Shown here one piece after another: positions 1 to 13,900 of a DNA stretch of 64,000 bases (position 1 is the first letter of the stretch; each line of letters starts with the position of its first letter). The DNA comes from Hymenolepis diminuta. Its lineage: Eukaryota > Platyhelminthes > Cestoda > Cyclophyllidea > Hymenolepididae. A model generated the notes under the pieces. It was not told the origin of the DNA and ran no database searches. It was given only the letters and a program-made list of their open reading frames with translations. The DNA is taken from assembly GCA_900708905.1 (NCBI GenBank), contig CAADRB010000015.1:2754251-2818250 (forward strand), written 5' to 3'. The position numbers were made by a program, and so were the translations under genes.

Positions 1-3000
1 GATAAGGGAGTAGTTTTGTGGATAAATTAAATAAATGTAAAATTATTGTTTCCGTTCAAAGATTGCCACGATTTGGAAAAGGCATTTTATTCGGAACATT
101 ACACTTTTGAATTAAATTATTATATTTGTAAAATACGTAAAATAGTTAATCGATCTTGGCATTTAAAGTATTTCACACTGACGCGGTCTTTTAAGATTAT
201 TACCTGAACGGTGGAAGCTGCCTATACGTTAATTACTATCGTTATTTTTAATTGTTTATGTTTAATGTTTATTGATATATACAATTCAAGGAAAGCAAGT
301 GAATAGCAAATTAGTTCAATAAATGTTGAAAGAACTGGAATTGGGTAGAGATTGAGAGTGGTAGTTGTGATTGAATGCGGTTGAGTACATAAACTTGCGT
401 TCACTAGAGTTGACTGGAATGAGTCTTGCTATATGAAAATGATTTCCTGCAAGTGACTTCTCTATAAGACTTTAAGATATTGGCTGGAATGGCTTTTGCA
501 ACAGTAAAATCTGATCATCTGGTCAATAAGCACAGAATATGCCGGAGGTGAGTTCAGTCCGGAAGCCGAGGAAGAAAGTTGGAGATTGGATTTCTTGAAT
601 AGGAGAATATGGGGTAGCGAACCGTACTCATCAAAAATCCCGCATCAAAGAATCAAACGAAGTGGGGCATTGACAAACTGAAGCAATTGTATTAAAATAA
701 GAGACTAGTTAAAAATTGATTGCGAAGACATTAAATTGCAATGTACGCAGTAACTGGGCTGAAAGACTTAAAATCACGCGGAGAGGAGATTTCCGGTAGA
801 TGGATTGTAGTTACTGTCATTTCAACCCCTTGGCCCAAATGTATCATGTGACAAAAGTGATCAATTTCCCATCCAAGACATTGACGCGGTGTAAACAAAT
901 AACTTGCACTCGAACCTTGGTAGAATGGGTAATTTCTCGGTTATTTAATTTATTGAAAGTGTCATCCCACTTGGCAAACACCACAAATAACTTAGGAATA
1001 GATTTTCGCATTTTAAGATGTTGCAACTTGGAATATGCTGCCTCATTTAGCTACTATTGAAAGTAGGTTCCTATATTTAGTCCAGTGGAAGAAATGTCCC
1101 TGTGAACGACATAGTTTGGACGAGGGGCACAATTTCAGTGTAACGTTAACTGGGCAGAGTAAGCCGGTAATTTGGGACGAGATTCGCACATATTTTCAGT
1201 TGTCTGAGGATACTTCGTCCCTAACTATTTAGAGTGCGCTTGAGCTTCACTATAAGCTCTCAAGGGGGGCGGGTGAAAATTGGAGCAGATTTTGCATTAC
1301 AAGGGCAGAGGTTCGCTCCCTTTTGAACTCTCTCTCAATCTGGCATTTCACAATCTGATTCGGGGTAATGTTGGGAGGGAGAGAAAGCGCAGACCCGAAT
1401 TGACCGAAGTTAGGATGACTTGGTAGTGATGCCATCCCATCTTTAAGGTGGCGGTGCCAATATTGCTCCCAACGACCTAGATAGCAGGTAATATTAACCT
1501 GCATTATTTTAACCAAGTAGAATTCACTAGAGTGCACTAAAGGTGGACTCTCATCTCAATTTCCGTGTGGGGTTTGAGAATCTTGTAAGTATGATTCGAT
1601 CTTAAGTTTGTAATTTGGTGAAAATGACATCATTTCATATTTATAATCCAGTGTATAATGTGACACCATTCTCTCACATAAAAATGTGAAATTCCTATAG
1701 TTTATTTGTTCTAGTTATTTCTGCATACCTTTATTTAATTGCTTTGATGCCTTTATCTCAGGTAACATATTAAGTTTCACACGGCCGTTGATTAGCGACT
1801 GTCCTGACGCGAAAGGAGATACTGAGACCAAATTGGGTAGATAATTGTAAATGAGACGAGAGAGGGTGAGAGGGGAGTAGTAATTACCGTTAATGGAAAA
1901 AGTGGCTGAAACTCATGAATCGGCGGACCGATGGCTGTCTGTCTGCCCGTGGGCGGTGTTTATATATGTCATCTAGTTGTAAATGGGGAGAAAAAACTGC
2001 TAGCCTTAGTTGTAATAAGTCGCTCCACTTAGGCTCCAATTAACGATCAAACCTCTGGAGTATGTTGAAAAACTTTTAGTGGCCAATTTTTAGGCATATA
2101 GTAAATCTGGAGACGTGACTGTAAGACAAATAATTACAATGGAATCACGTAGGCGAAATTCTCGCAGGATTACCAAAGGAGAAAAATGTCAAAAGTATGA
2201 CAGGCAGGTACGTAAAATCCCCAAGGCACATCACCAGAGCACCGTTTCCGCTTCAAAGAATGCATGCTGGTGAGGAGTCTGTCATTGCATAAGAGCATCC
2301 CTTATCTGTATTCATTGGGGATTGTTTTATACTGAACACTTCAAGGTCTATTTTCAAGGTCAAATTGTGTGGTCAATGAATATTCCATTCATCGCTGCTA
2401 GTCTGCTCCGCCTACTCTTGACTGTAAAATAATACGAGTAAATAGGGGTGGCATGATCGACCACAGAAGTAAATCAACCGGTCGATGAGCCCTCTATATT
2501 GTGGACATCAACTCATCCGTGAATCAGGAATCAGAGCATGAAGATTGAACATTATGGCATCACAAAGTAAACTCTCACAGTTTAGACATATGGAAAACTC
2601 AATGGTCCCGATTTGGAGTAGTGAAGAATTTGTTGTGTCCTGACTTCATTTCCCGCTTATCTTGTGTCCCACCCCTCTCCCGTTTCATACCCTTACAAAC
2701 TCGTTCGTTATCTCCCTTATTCACCTGCTTCCTGTGAGTAAAACTTGTCAACGTTTATTGCCGTGTCATTGGTAATAATTGTACTAATATTCCATATTAA
2801 AGTGCAGCAGCACTTGTGAATTCCCCCATTCACTTTGATGGATTATAAAATTGCTGCAATTTCGTTCAACCTTAGTGAACTCGCTAGTCCCGTCTACGCG
2901 AACATGGCTATAAGATGGTGCAAATGATTCAGAATGGCATGATCAGCAACTCAGGTAAATTGACTGATAAACATACCTTGAATATCGCAAGAATGGACTC

Positions 3001-3730
3001 ATCCAACTACTCAGGAGATGAGTCGTGAGAATGAAGACTTGGAGCATCGTGGTATTATTAGAGTGAAAGAGGACAACTGAATTCTTCCAGAATGCAAATA
3101 AATGAGATCTTGGATATCGGACTTCATTACAAACTCCTCTTCATTCCTGAGAGAATTTCCACTATTGCACTTGCCGCACCATGGTTAGAACTTGTAAAGG
3201 GTTCTTAGCGTTGCTAAGGCTCGTGATAGTAAGGTGTATGAAGAATGTGATTGGAATAAAAGGATCTATAACTTCGAGTTCTAGCGCACCAGCTTAAGAT
3301 GTCAGTGTAAACTGACTTGGGTCTGGTTTTCTCTGCGTCTTTGAGGTCTATAATCGGTATTTTTCTTCACTTTACCCTTCGCAGATTATTCGGAGATCGA
3401 GAAATGCAATACAAGCGTTTACATTCGGTTACAAAATCTCAACGGTAGCAAGTAATTCCGTTAAAGGCTCATTTTCTCCTAACGTTCACACAGATCATCG
3501 AGTCAAAAGCTTCAGTTAATAATTAGAATATGAAATAATTCTCACTGGCATTTAAATCTCATTAAATGAAAGGTGGCACTAACAACCTAACTTAGTTGCT
3601 AAATGTCGGTGTTTGGTGGATATATCAGTTTGGTCAAGTAATGCTCTTCTCTGCTATGCTGTTTTAATACCCAGAGGTCATACGTGGCCTCGAGATATTG
3701 TTGGGCTACAGGTTACGCAGAAGGAGGAAG

Positions 3731-3750
3731 AGGGAGAGGGAGAGGGAGAG
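3731..3750. repeat. (GGGAGA)n microsatellite
   Basis: A little over three units of a purine hexamer in a longer GA-rich tract beginning near 3720. Confidence 0.8.
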
Positions 3751-3984
3751 GACAGAATGCTGTTGCTCAAGACCGCCTAATTAACTAAATAATGGCTTCA
3801 CGTACGAATGCACAGCAGTGCACGTGACTTCACTACAGTTCATATTGTCGATGTTTGCAGACAGAGGTATGTGGAGACTGGTAAAAGTTTTGTCCACATG
3901 ACTGTCAAGCTGTCAGGAGTGATGTGTGCGTTGAATTAATAAGACTGAAACAAACTATGGGTATTGGTTAGTCTGAGGCGAAAC

Positions 3985-4040
3985 TAAGACGTCCTGGATA
4001 AATTCGAACCCGCCGTGTCCGCTGCTCACTAACCAGTTTT
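3985..4040 (-). repeat. tRNA-like (SINE-like) fragment
   Basis: The minus strand reads CTGGTTAGTGAGCAGCGG, then CGGCGGGTTCGAATTTATCC: A-box-like and B-box-like segments at roughly tRNA spacing. Acceptor and anticodon stems are not convincing, so a SINE head or tRNA relic fits better than a functional tRNA. Confidence 0.3.
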
Positions 4041-6839
4041 CTAATTCCAGTATTCTTTCTCCTAATAGCCGAAATAAGCTTGCACTAGATGTCATGATTT
4101 CGACAATGGCAAATTACCTCTAAATCGGCCTTACTGCCCTATTGTGATTAAGGTGCTGCCTTTGGTGGAGAAGCCAATATCTTAAGGTGTGTTGAAGATA
4201 CAAATAATTCCCTTAAATGTTGAACAAGTTATATTTAGTTAGTTCGATCAAGTAATAGTGATGAGTAACTGTAGGTGTTACAAATGTGATTTAGACACAG
4301 AGATGCGTAGTTTTACATGCTACAGTCAGCAGATGGAGAGGAGAGTGAAGTATGAAGATTTCTTGCCTTTAATAGTAAAGTTGCCCCCAGAGCTGGGGTA
4401 GCAATTCAAGGCGTTTTGTCTTTCTAAGGAGGGTTTCGAAAACTGTCAGTGGAAAGTAGCACTAATTTTCGTGAATGGAGCTTTCTTCTAGTTTTATGCT
4501 CAATTATTTCACAATTTAGCTTAAATTTGTTAACTGCCGGGAGAAAACTATCATCAATAATTGCGCATGTCTAAAATGGGGTAATTGCCCCACTCACATC
4601 TTCATTTCTGCACATGCTTTTCACATGTGCCTGTTATGTCTGCTTTGAAGAGTTACGTTAATTTAAATGCTTTGGTCAAAGCATTGCCCATTTTGTGAAA
4701 TATTCGAACCAGAGATATTCCCAATAACACTTCAAAACGAGTAATAGTTGTAGAGTGTGGCTTTAACAAATTTCATTATTATTTGTATTTGATGCAAGCC
4801 ATATTGCTTGCTCTTTACTATTTGGTCGCAGTATTCCCGAGAACTCTGTGAGTTTAAACGTTGGCGGCATCCATTCTCCTCACTCTCATATGATTTAATT
4901 TAATTTGCAGATTTATTATCTAGATCTTCCAATTCTAGATGCAGTCCCATTTAAAATTTATTTCTGTCTTCCTAATTTTGCTTTAGAAACATTTTTCGAG
5001 CCACCAGATATCAATAAATATGAGTGTAAAACCCACAAGCTCATAATTAAAGCTTAATTATCAAGTTGCCCAAGAATTAAGCTAATATTTACTGAAATGC
5101 AAGATTACTTTCGCGCCATCGAGGAGATTACTTTTTGGGAAGACTTTGCGACTAACAGCGACCTCGGTAAGTGAATTGCAGTTGTAAAATCACTGTATTG
5201 TCGAATTTTATCCCCGACCTCGTGGTTAGTCTGTCATTGCGGGACACTTAGAGATGATAAGTTTACTTTTGCTTGATGCAGACGGTTCAATTCAACAAAT
5301 ACCGAAGTAACAAAAATATCGGCACAAATCCCCTAAACCATGTTTGAATCCCAAAATCCATTCGGAAATTTCGTTATCATCTTCCAAAATCATAGTTTAA
5401 AGCTACGCATCCTATTAACCAATTAGTGCTAAGCAATTAAACAATTGCGTTTACAATTAAAAGGTCATTGTTATTTTAATAATACTATCCAAGCAATAAT
5501 AGACTAAGTGATCCTCTTCATATACCGAATGTACACTTTCAAGTTATAAGCAAGAAAGTGTACTACTTTGATTGTTTATTTAGTACATCAACTCAATATC
5601 TGAAATTTCTGACAAAATGAACTTGAATAGATATTAAAGTAAAATAGGAATATTATAATTAATTTAGATTAATCAATATGTTACTTAAGTAGAGAATATT
5701 TTTATATTGTTATTCTAAAACCTGGAGAGATGTCGGTTTTCTTTTCTATCTCCATGTGGGCACTCACCCAGAAACTTTAAATTCTGGGCGTCAACCGTTA
5801 GCTGCAAAAACAATAGAAAATGAACTCGTTGGTGATATTAAGTCCTGGGATAAATTGATTATAATTTGTATTAAATAGATTAACAAATCCTCCATAAATC
5901 TACTTGAATTTACCTTGATGTGACAGTTTCATGGCTTTTTATTGAGCTTTTTCCCATTTTAAGACAGAAAAACAAAATAAAGCTCATTTTAACAAAGGAT
6001 GCGGTGGGATATTTTTACCGAAAAACTTTATTGATAAATAGTTGTTACTCATTGAAATTTTGCTGCAAGTTTCACAGAAAAGAAATTGATTAGAATTGTT
6101 TCGTTCATGAGTTTGAGTTTTCCGATGATTTCACGAAGGCAATCCCCCAGTTTTTAAGTTGCACATCCTTTCTGCCATGCACTAAATGTTGAGATTTCTT
6201 TTTATATTTCTTAATCTGGGAAAGTGCTGCTGGATACCTTGAGATACATAAAAACTCTCCCACCCGACTTTAGAAACCATAAGGCAGAGGGAAGGTATTC
6301 TGGCACTGGCCTTGTGTGAACCCGCATTGTAATATTCCTCGCTGTTAACCATAAATATCTAGCTGGGTCGGTCATCCACTTCAATTACCTATCCATTGAT
6401 AAACATCGATCACGCGGATGTGTTTAAATGTGTTATTTTTTAGACCTTCGTGATGTCCAATGTCAGTATTTTCATAATTTAAGTAGTTTAATGTCTAATT
6501 TCTACTGTTAAATAATCATTTATTCAGGAAATTAAATCCTCTCCTACCTAGCAGTAATTTTTGTAATTATTTTGCGAAATTTTACAATATTGAAAGATGG
6601 ATCTCTTGTATTCCTCAAATTATTCTCTATTCGCATCATCTCTGACAGTACTTGATTTTTTCATCCACGAAGCCGCAGTGATATCATCATGCCCCTATGA
6701 CGAGTCAGTCGATTTTCCACTTTCCATAACCGTCCCGTTTCATAAAAACCGCACTGCACTCATGTCCTCACGCGCGTCCATATCCAAGTGGTCCATATAA
6801 CATGCTTTTGTATTCCCACACAGACACACACCTACCACG

Positions 6840-7045
6840 CCCGCTCTTACACCGACGTCTCATCTTCCTTGTTTCTCATCTCTCTCTTACCCGCTTGAAT
6901 CCTCTTTGTTGCTTGATCAATACATTTTGGCATAGTCAGCTCTTCTTAGTATTAACGAGAATTTTATAACCTTCCGCAAAAGTAGCGGAAAAAGCCCTAT
7001 CAATATATCCTTCTTAAATTCTTGTCTGACTTAGGAGAGCAAATA
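6840..7045 (+). repeat. Old dispersed repeat, copy A
   Basis: The tract around AGTCAGCTCTTCTTAGTATT and GAGAATTTTATA, followed by GGAGAGCAAATATAT, parallels GGTCAGCCTTCTTCGTATT, GAGTATTTTATAT and GTGAGCAAATATAT at 61640-61890 in the same order. The 5' flank (CCTTGTTTCTCATCTCTCTC) also resembles the other copy. Confidence 0.4.
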
Positions 7046-7752
7046 TATTTTCTATGAAGTTATCGATATCGCCAACCTTTGCACTACCCTTGATCAAGCA
7101 ATTTACGTAATCTGTCATTTCACATATTGATATTTGAGTATTATATCATCTAATATTCAATTAAATACTAATTTTGCTCAGAGGCCGACACTTTTATATA
7201 TGCATGCATTCGTCTCCTGAAAATGATTAAAATGGCTATTTTGCTGATGACAGTACAGTTTTTAAGCATGAACCTAACTTTCTTCAAGTTATTGTCCTAG
7301 TCACGAATTGGAGCCAACTTCATACTACCTCACACATATATGTCTGAATTGTATATGCCTATGTCAAATCCCCTCTCAAGATCATGTGCCCTATCAGTGA
7401 TTGCTTACATTGCACGCCGCCTGAATTACTAGGTTGACATTCCACTTGTTTATCCCGCCTGCGAAACTCCGGTGTCATCTGTGAGAAGCATTTACCCGAC
7501 ATCAAGTTATTTTTTTTCAAGGCATACGCCTTCAATTTGCCATTTGAAAAAGCAAAAAAGAAGACAGTTTTGAATCATACATGCTTACAATGCATATATG
7601 TATCAGATAAAGGGTCTGTATTATTGTATTGTTTTTTTTACAGGCGCTTGGGGGATAAGACGAAAGGATTCAAGGGGGAGAATAAGAAATTAAATGAGAA
7701 GGCACTCGAGGATGACATGTTGATAATTGATAATTCATACACACTAAGATAA

Positions 7753-7928
7753 GAGGGTCCAGAAGGCAGAGATAGACAGCAATACCTTAACAGTTCTATA
7801 CTGTCAAACAGCTCGAGAGTAAGAGGATCCGCGAATAAAACTAGAAGATATATAATTACAAAAGTGGGAAGAAGAGGTAGAGGGAGGAAGGGCGCTCTAA
7901 TAAATTCTGGGGCTTATTCTTTGATTGG
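7753..7928 (-). other. Likely 3' UTR of TEAD
   Basis: The stretch beyond the TEAD stop is pyrimidine-rich on the transcribed-sense strand. I see no clean minus-strand AATAAA close by, so the 3' end is not fixed. Confidence 0.4.
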
Positions 7929-10900
7929 CTATGTGTCACCTGCAGATGTGACTGGGGGGGATTGACCGTTCAAGGTCGTTGACGGAGGCCGCTGTTGATT
8001 GGTTGTTGAAGATACTTCAGGTTTGGCAAGACGATAGATATTGTGTTGGGCACCGGTTAGAGATTTAGAAACTTCCAGAACGTATGCGATTCCAAGGAGT
8101 ACTTCATCTGTATTCTTATTCGTAACAATCTGTAAAAAATACAAGAAAAAGTAAATTAGGTACCTATTTGATTAGCGCGTACCTGAAGAATTGTGAAGTT
8201 CTCAAGAACTTGATTCATTTCCGCCAATGAAGACAGTTTGAGTAGTTTTGCAATAAACTTCTTCATACATGTGCACATCGGACTTCGCAGTTGCTTATAT
8301 ACATACCGCCCGTTCTCAAGTACAGGGCTTTCGTACTGAAATATAACATTAATTGCTACTTAAAGTTTGTTAGTAAAATAAAACTGATATCGTTTTTAAA
8401 TGAATGAAAATTTCACATTATAATTAAGCTAAATATATTACCTCCAATTTTTCGACAAATGGAGAACTGTAGGAGCATAAACGCGTAGACACCAATAGAG
8501 GCACATCTTCAGTTCCTTCGAATCTATCAGCACAATAAATGGTATAATAAATCAAAACATTCTACTAAATTATTTCAGTAGCATCGCGACTTACATCGAA
8601 GATACCGCATAATTTGCGCTCTCGGGAAGTTCTGTGTTAATGTCAGCCTGAAAAAGGAAAATTCAACTTGGGAAGAGCAAACTTTCAAAAAGTTACAGAA
8701 TATGACAGAAAACCCTGCAGAGATTTATCAAGTGGTTGCACTGACAGGAAATCAAAAGGGTAAACGTACGTTGGTACACACAACAATTTTACATTTTATA
8801 AAAAACAGTAAGAACTCGTTTAAAATACAACACAAAACAGCAAAGATTTGAAGTGCATGAAAATGGAATAGAGGAGAGTAAGTTTCTTACGGCAAACGAG
8901 AATGATTAAATGAAATATGTTGTTCAGGATAAAGCAAGCTGAAACGAAAGTTAACAAAAGAAATTTTCAGTTGAACATTGATTTATACAATCACGCTGGT
9001 ATAAATTCTAGTGTGCCTAGGACTAATTGTCGTATTGAGAAAGTTATATTGCAAAGTTTGATTTCAATAGTATTCTAAATTATGTAAATCTAAACTGAAT
9101 TCTAACATGTCGATCAAGACGCCAAGGAACTTCCTCGTTTGATTCGACCGTCATGGCGTAAATTCCAAGCTCAAAGAAATTCGACCAAAACCAGTGAAGT
9201 GCAAAGCCGCCAGCTGTTTGCGAATGTTAACAGTAAATAAGGCAATATCCTTGTACTGTTGTTGGGATCACTGTTCCTTACAGCAACGACCAAATAGAGC
9301 TCCAATTAATCAATTTCCGGCTGCTTTACTTTATCATAAAAGACAAAGGGAGTTTAGACACCACATATCGTAGTGTACTCTTAACGTTGATATAAAATGC
9401 AGTGGCAGTCTATTAAAATGATGTTTGCAAAAACAGCAACATAGTCCTCTGCATTGAGAAACGAAGAAGTAAAACTATCCAATTCCATGGACCAAATCTC
9501 TCTACCCTTTCACCGTATTATATTCTTATAGTGAGTTTGCTTTTCACAAGATCCAGTGTGATATCATTGAAAATAAAAAGTTACCTCCTAAGTTGGACAC
9601 AGAATAAGATCCTTTCATATTTACCTGAAAGCTTTTAAAGGACTTCAATGAGAATACATCTAGAAGGGAAACTAAAATCATTGAGTTTTAAATTGGTTGA
9701 GTTGGTCAACAGGAGTGCCCGTTAAATGTAATTTTAATTTCACAATCAGTAAAAATTCTATTATTGAGTTGACTATATATCATCTAGGAGTTTGTGGCCT
9801 AAAGGAATAGAATGATTTCTAGTCCTTTCATGGATCGGCCGCGTTTGGAAGACCATGTATTCGTATTTTAATACTTTTCATTCACTTAATAATCAACACT
9901 CCGATGGTTTTTGCTCCTTCACACATCCAAATATAACACATATTTTGGTACCGATTTTTTAAGTAACAGATTTATACCATATTTGCGATTCCGTCTAAAA
10001 AATCGTGACATAATTTCATGAAATCTTAAACAGTTGCCGCAATATATACACGCAGTTAAAAATAAATAATTTTTTCGCTATCTAAGAGGTAAAAGTTTTT
10101 CTTTCCTAGTGAACTATTTAATGCAAAATTTGCATTTACTAAATGAAACAATTTTGGCTATTCGCACGTGCTCTTAACTGATAGTCGATATTTGAGAACC
10201 CTTAAAAGAAGGATATTTTATGAATTACGTGCATAAATTAACTTCTCATGAATTTGGTTAAAGCATGTAATATTAATGAAAAAGATGATAATATACGCAT
10301 TCATTCAATTTTTACCGTTTATTTCAGAAAATATCAAAAGCGCAGCCATTAATGTTGATCTCAATAAATACTATGCCACCAATATCAGGATGGTGTGGAG
10401 TTCACGTGCAGAGGCCTCCTCAGCCAATCAGCAATCAGTATCCCTGCAGATTAGCGTTGTTTGTATTTAAGGACCAAGCTTGTGGACAGCAACTTGTACG
10501 AAGCTTTGTTCGCCTGAAATTCTTACTATCTCATCGTTTACGGATCAATAAACCCTCACTACTCAGCACCTTTCTTGTTCTCGCTACTTTGGGCGAATCC
10601 TAGCTAATTTCAGGAGAAAATTTATAAGAGGGGACCCTGCTAGACGCTATTCGGACTGCTTAGGAGGATTACCTAGCTGTAGCAGAAAGGCTTATTGGTG
10701 TGGCATCCGTTACTAAGACAATGAAAACAGTTGGTGCAAAATGGCAAATGATTACACTTCAATCCTATCCGACCTACAGATGTTAATTAATTTCAGTGAG
10801 ATCTAATAAAATATTCAAAAATGTAGATGCTTACAAAAAATTTCATAACGGAATATAAAATAATTTTTGATATATTCATGTTTGTTTCGGTATATTGTTA

Positions 10901-13900
10901 ACTTCTGCTCAACATTTTAATGCGTAACATGACCTAATACATATTATGATAATCATGTGAGACCGGTGGAATTGTCAAGATAACACCATAAATTTAAAAT
11001 TACTTTAAAACCATTTACAAGCAAGCATTTGTCTAATTTGGATTTCCTTTCAAATGCTTTACAATCATTCGTAAATTTCATAACATATATCATTTCGTAA
11101 ATAATGTATTAATAAAAGTGACTTTACTATTGAATGATTTTTTACGTTCCCAAAGTAAATCACATTTATCATAAGTCTGACTTGTAAGTTAGACAGACAA
11201 ATTAAATTTAATCATCAAATTTATGATGTCAGCACTGTCACAGGTTGTCTGAAATTGCACCATATTTGGCAGTTAAAGTTTGCATTCGTTAAATAATTTA
11301 CTTTCTTATTAATGTTCAAATCGACTTACCCACAATTTGACAAGGAAAAAGACATTTGGCGAGTCCTCTTCAATGCGCTGTTTGAGTCCGTCGGTGGGGA
11401 ATTTATCCCAAATTTGACTGGCGTCGACCTCCTCAAGAACTGGATGGGAAGGATGTACATTGTTGGTTGTTATATGTGCAAAGTTGTGCTGTTTCATTGG
11501 TGTGGACTCAGGATTGAGAGTCTAAAAATGGAATGTGTAAAATATCTATTAAGAGGAGGGTAAATAGAGAGAAGTGTCAAAGACAGTTATTCTTTACATA
11601 GGGAAAAGGAACTATGGATACTACATACCATAAAATATAAATTTCTTTATACATATATATATATATATATATATATGAAATGGTATATAACTGCAAGTTT
11701 ATTTATAATATTAGTTTGTATAATGATATACGGACAAGCCAATGCATACCTATACTTTAGGGAGGGGATAAAAACATTTGATTCGTGGAATACGGAATTT
11801 TTGCTTCTTTACTACTCAGCTCAAAAGAATATGTCCATTTGTATTTTAGGGTGAATTTAATGCTAACATATTCTGCTGTGCGACGTTTTAACCATTTTCT
11901 TTCATAAGATTTAAAGCATTCGGAAATTGTTAGAACAGTGATGCTATCGGAAGTGAAAAAACATCACTTCCTTTTCTGCGAACATTCACATACAATTGGC
12001 AGTCTTGCATTCTACTTGCTGGTTCAAATTCCCTTGAGGCAGTGCTTATGCTTTTTGGAAGAAGACTGCTGTAGTTATAATAAACTGGTCAAACCGAAGA
12101 CTTTATAGTGTGTTAATAATTATGATTACTTATATGGAACAGCTCGATAAAATTTAAATTTAACCAAAAATTAACATATACAATATAACAAAGTAGAGCA
12201 TATGCAAACCCTAGAACGTTTTCCCAGTTTATTGACACTTTACAGATGAAAGTGCTATTCTAGCAATCCCTTACTGATTATGCTGACTTCTTTAGAGCCT
12301 CAACTTACAAAGTGTTAATTTCGTTTGGATTATTGTATTTACAAACACTTTCAATGAATACTTATTCATTGCCTCACTCTAATTTACAAACATAAATTAA
12401 TATTACTTAAAAATCGCTATAAGAACACTATAAGCAGAAGATAAGAGGACTAAAAAGGGGATTATATTGAAGACGTGATTCATATTTCGCCTCTTCACAA
12501 AGTCAAAATGGAGTTGTTCTTCAAAGATAATATACAAAATTTGAAATATAATATATAAAAATGGAAAAAAAAAATCATTTAAAATGGGACATCAAATAAG
12601 TTCAGATGAAATGATCACAACCGACTATTACCTAAATCAATGCTGTCTAGTTTGTGAACTATTCATTCTGAATAGACTACAAATGGATCATATAGTTTCT
12701 AACGGAGTTTCTAAGGTAGCTTACCGCAAAAACAAATGTATTTACGTGAGGATATTACCAAAACATGCAATAAAAACATCAAACACACCGAAATCCCGAA
12801 ACGTCTAAGTGTCATAACTATTGCTAAAGCCAGCGAAACTAACCGAATAACACCGGTGATGTTTCGGCCTGACAGCAACACTTTTATTTCACCCGCATAC
12901 CATTTACCTGAATTAGCATGACCCTCAACTGTCAAGTAATAATATTACTTAATCTGTACTTATTCTTGACCTTTACTACGATGTAACTTGATCGAAATTG
13001 ATTAGGTACATCTTTTTAAACACCAAATTCGATCGAAATGATTTAATAATCCCTATTAAAGGCGGCAAGATGATCATTAATAAAAATAATTATACAATAA
13101 TAAGTGCAAATGATGATTCGGGACAGTAGGGTAAGTCAGCAAATAAAGGGATCATATTTGTGATTTGCTTGGTTATGATGACCATTAACCTAGCGGATCA
13201 CTTTTTGAATTTTAAAACTGCTGTATATTTTTTCATTCATTTAGCAAAGTCAAAGTGAAGAGCAGTTTAAATATTGTAGGCATCACAACAAAAAATTTTA
13301 ATATTTGTTGTTTTCGAGAAGACCATTTGCTTTTAAAGTATATTTAATTGGCAATTAGCACCGTTTTTTCATTTTCGAAGCCCTGATTCATGAGTATCAA
13401 CTTTACAAATGGTATATCGATTTAAATTCGGTTGCTTTATTACATATGTGCTTCTTTGAAAATATCTCCCCTATTTCTGAGCCTAAAGTCTTCTTGCACA
13501 GATGAAATGCAAAGGATATTGTGAAGTTTAAATTTTAACTATAGCCGATACTCAGTCGGTTAGACAGGGAAGTTCCTCAAAATTCCTTTTTAATTCCTTA
13601 ACTCTGTAGTCGTGTAGTCATTCAAATATTTGGGTAAATCATGTCTGAAATTTGTTCTCACAAATTTCGGGATTTAAATCCGAAATAACTGTTTCCTTGT
13701 TTATAGATTATGAAGTAGTTTCTAAACTCTTGCGTTACAAATGGCTTATTTAAGGCTTTAAAGATTTTAAAGTAGCCACAGACATTATTTCGAACTGAAC
13801 TGGAATGCGCACTTTCTAATTTTGTTAAAATGCATGCTCTAGCATGAATCTTTCTGAGATTGACATTCAGAGCTTGAGAAAGTGCATAGGACGTCATCGG

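Larger units (their letters stand above)
1..7752. other. Intergenic, no supported gene
   Basis: AT-rich DNA with slightly more GC-rich patches at about 540-1540 and 1780-2750. Short open frames at 800-1232 (plus) and 1250-1537 (minus) match no family I know and lack paired splice sites. It holds the tRNA-like fragment near 4000, the GA-rich tract near 3730 and repeat copy A near 6840-7045. Confidence 0.6.

Noticed and set aside
1250..1537. 95-codon minus-strand frame near the window start
   Set aside because: No family resemblance, no splice context, and the flanking region shows no other coding signal.
3985..4040. Functional tRNA gene
   Set aside because: B-box-like and A-box-like words are present, but the acceptor and anticodon stems do not pair convincingly.
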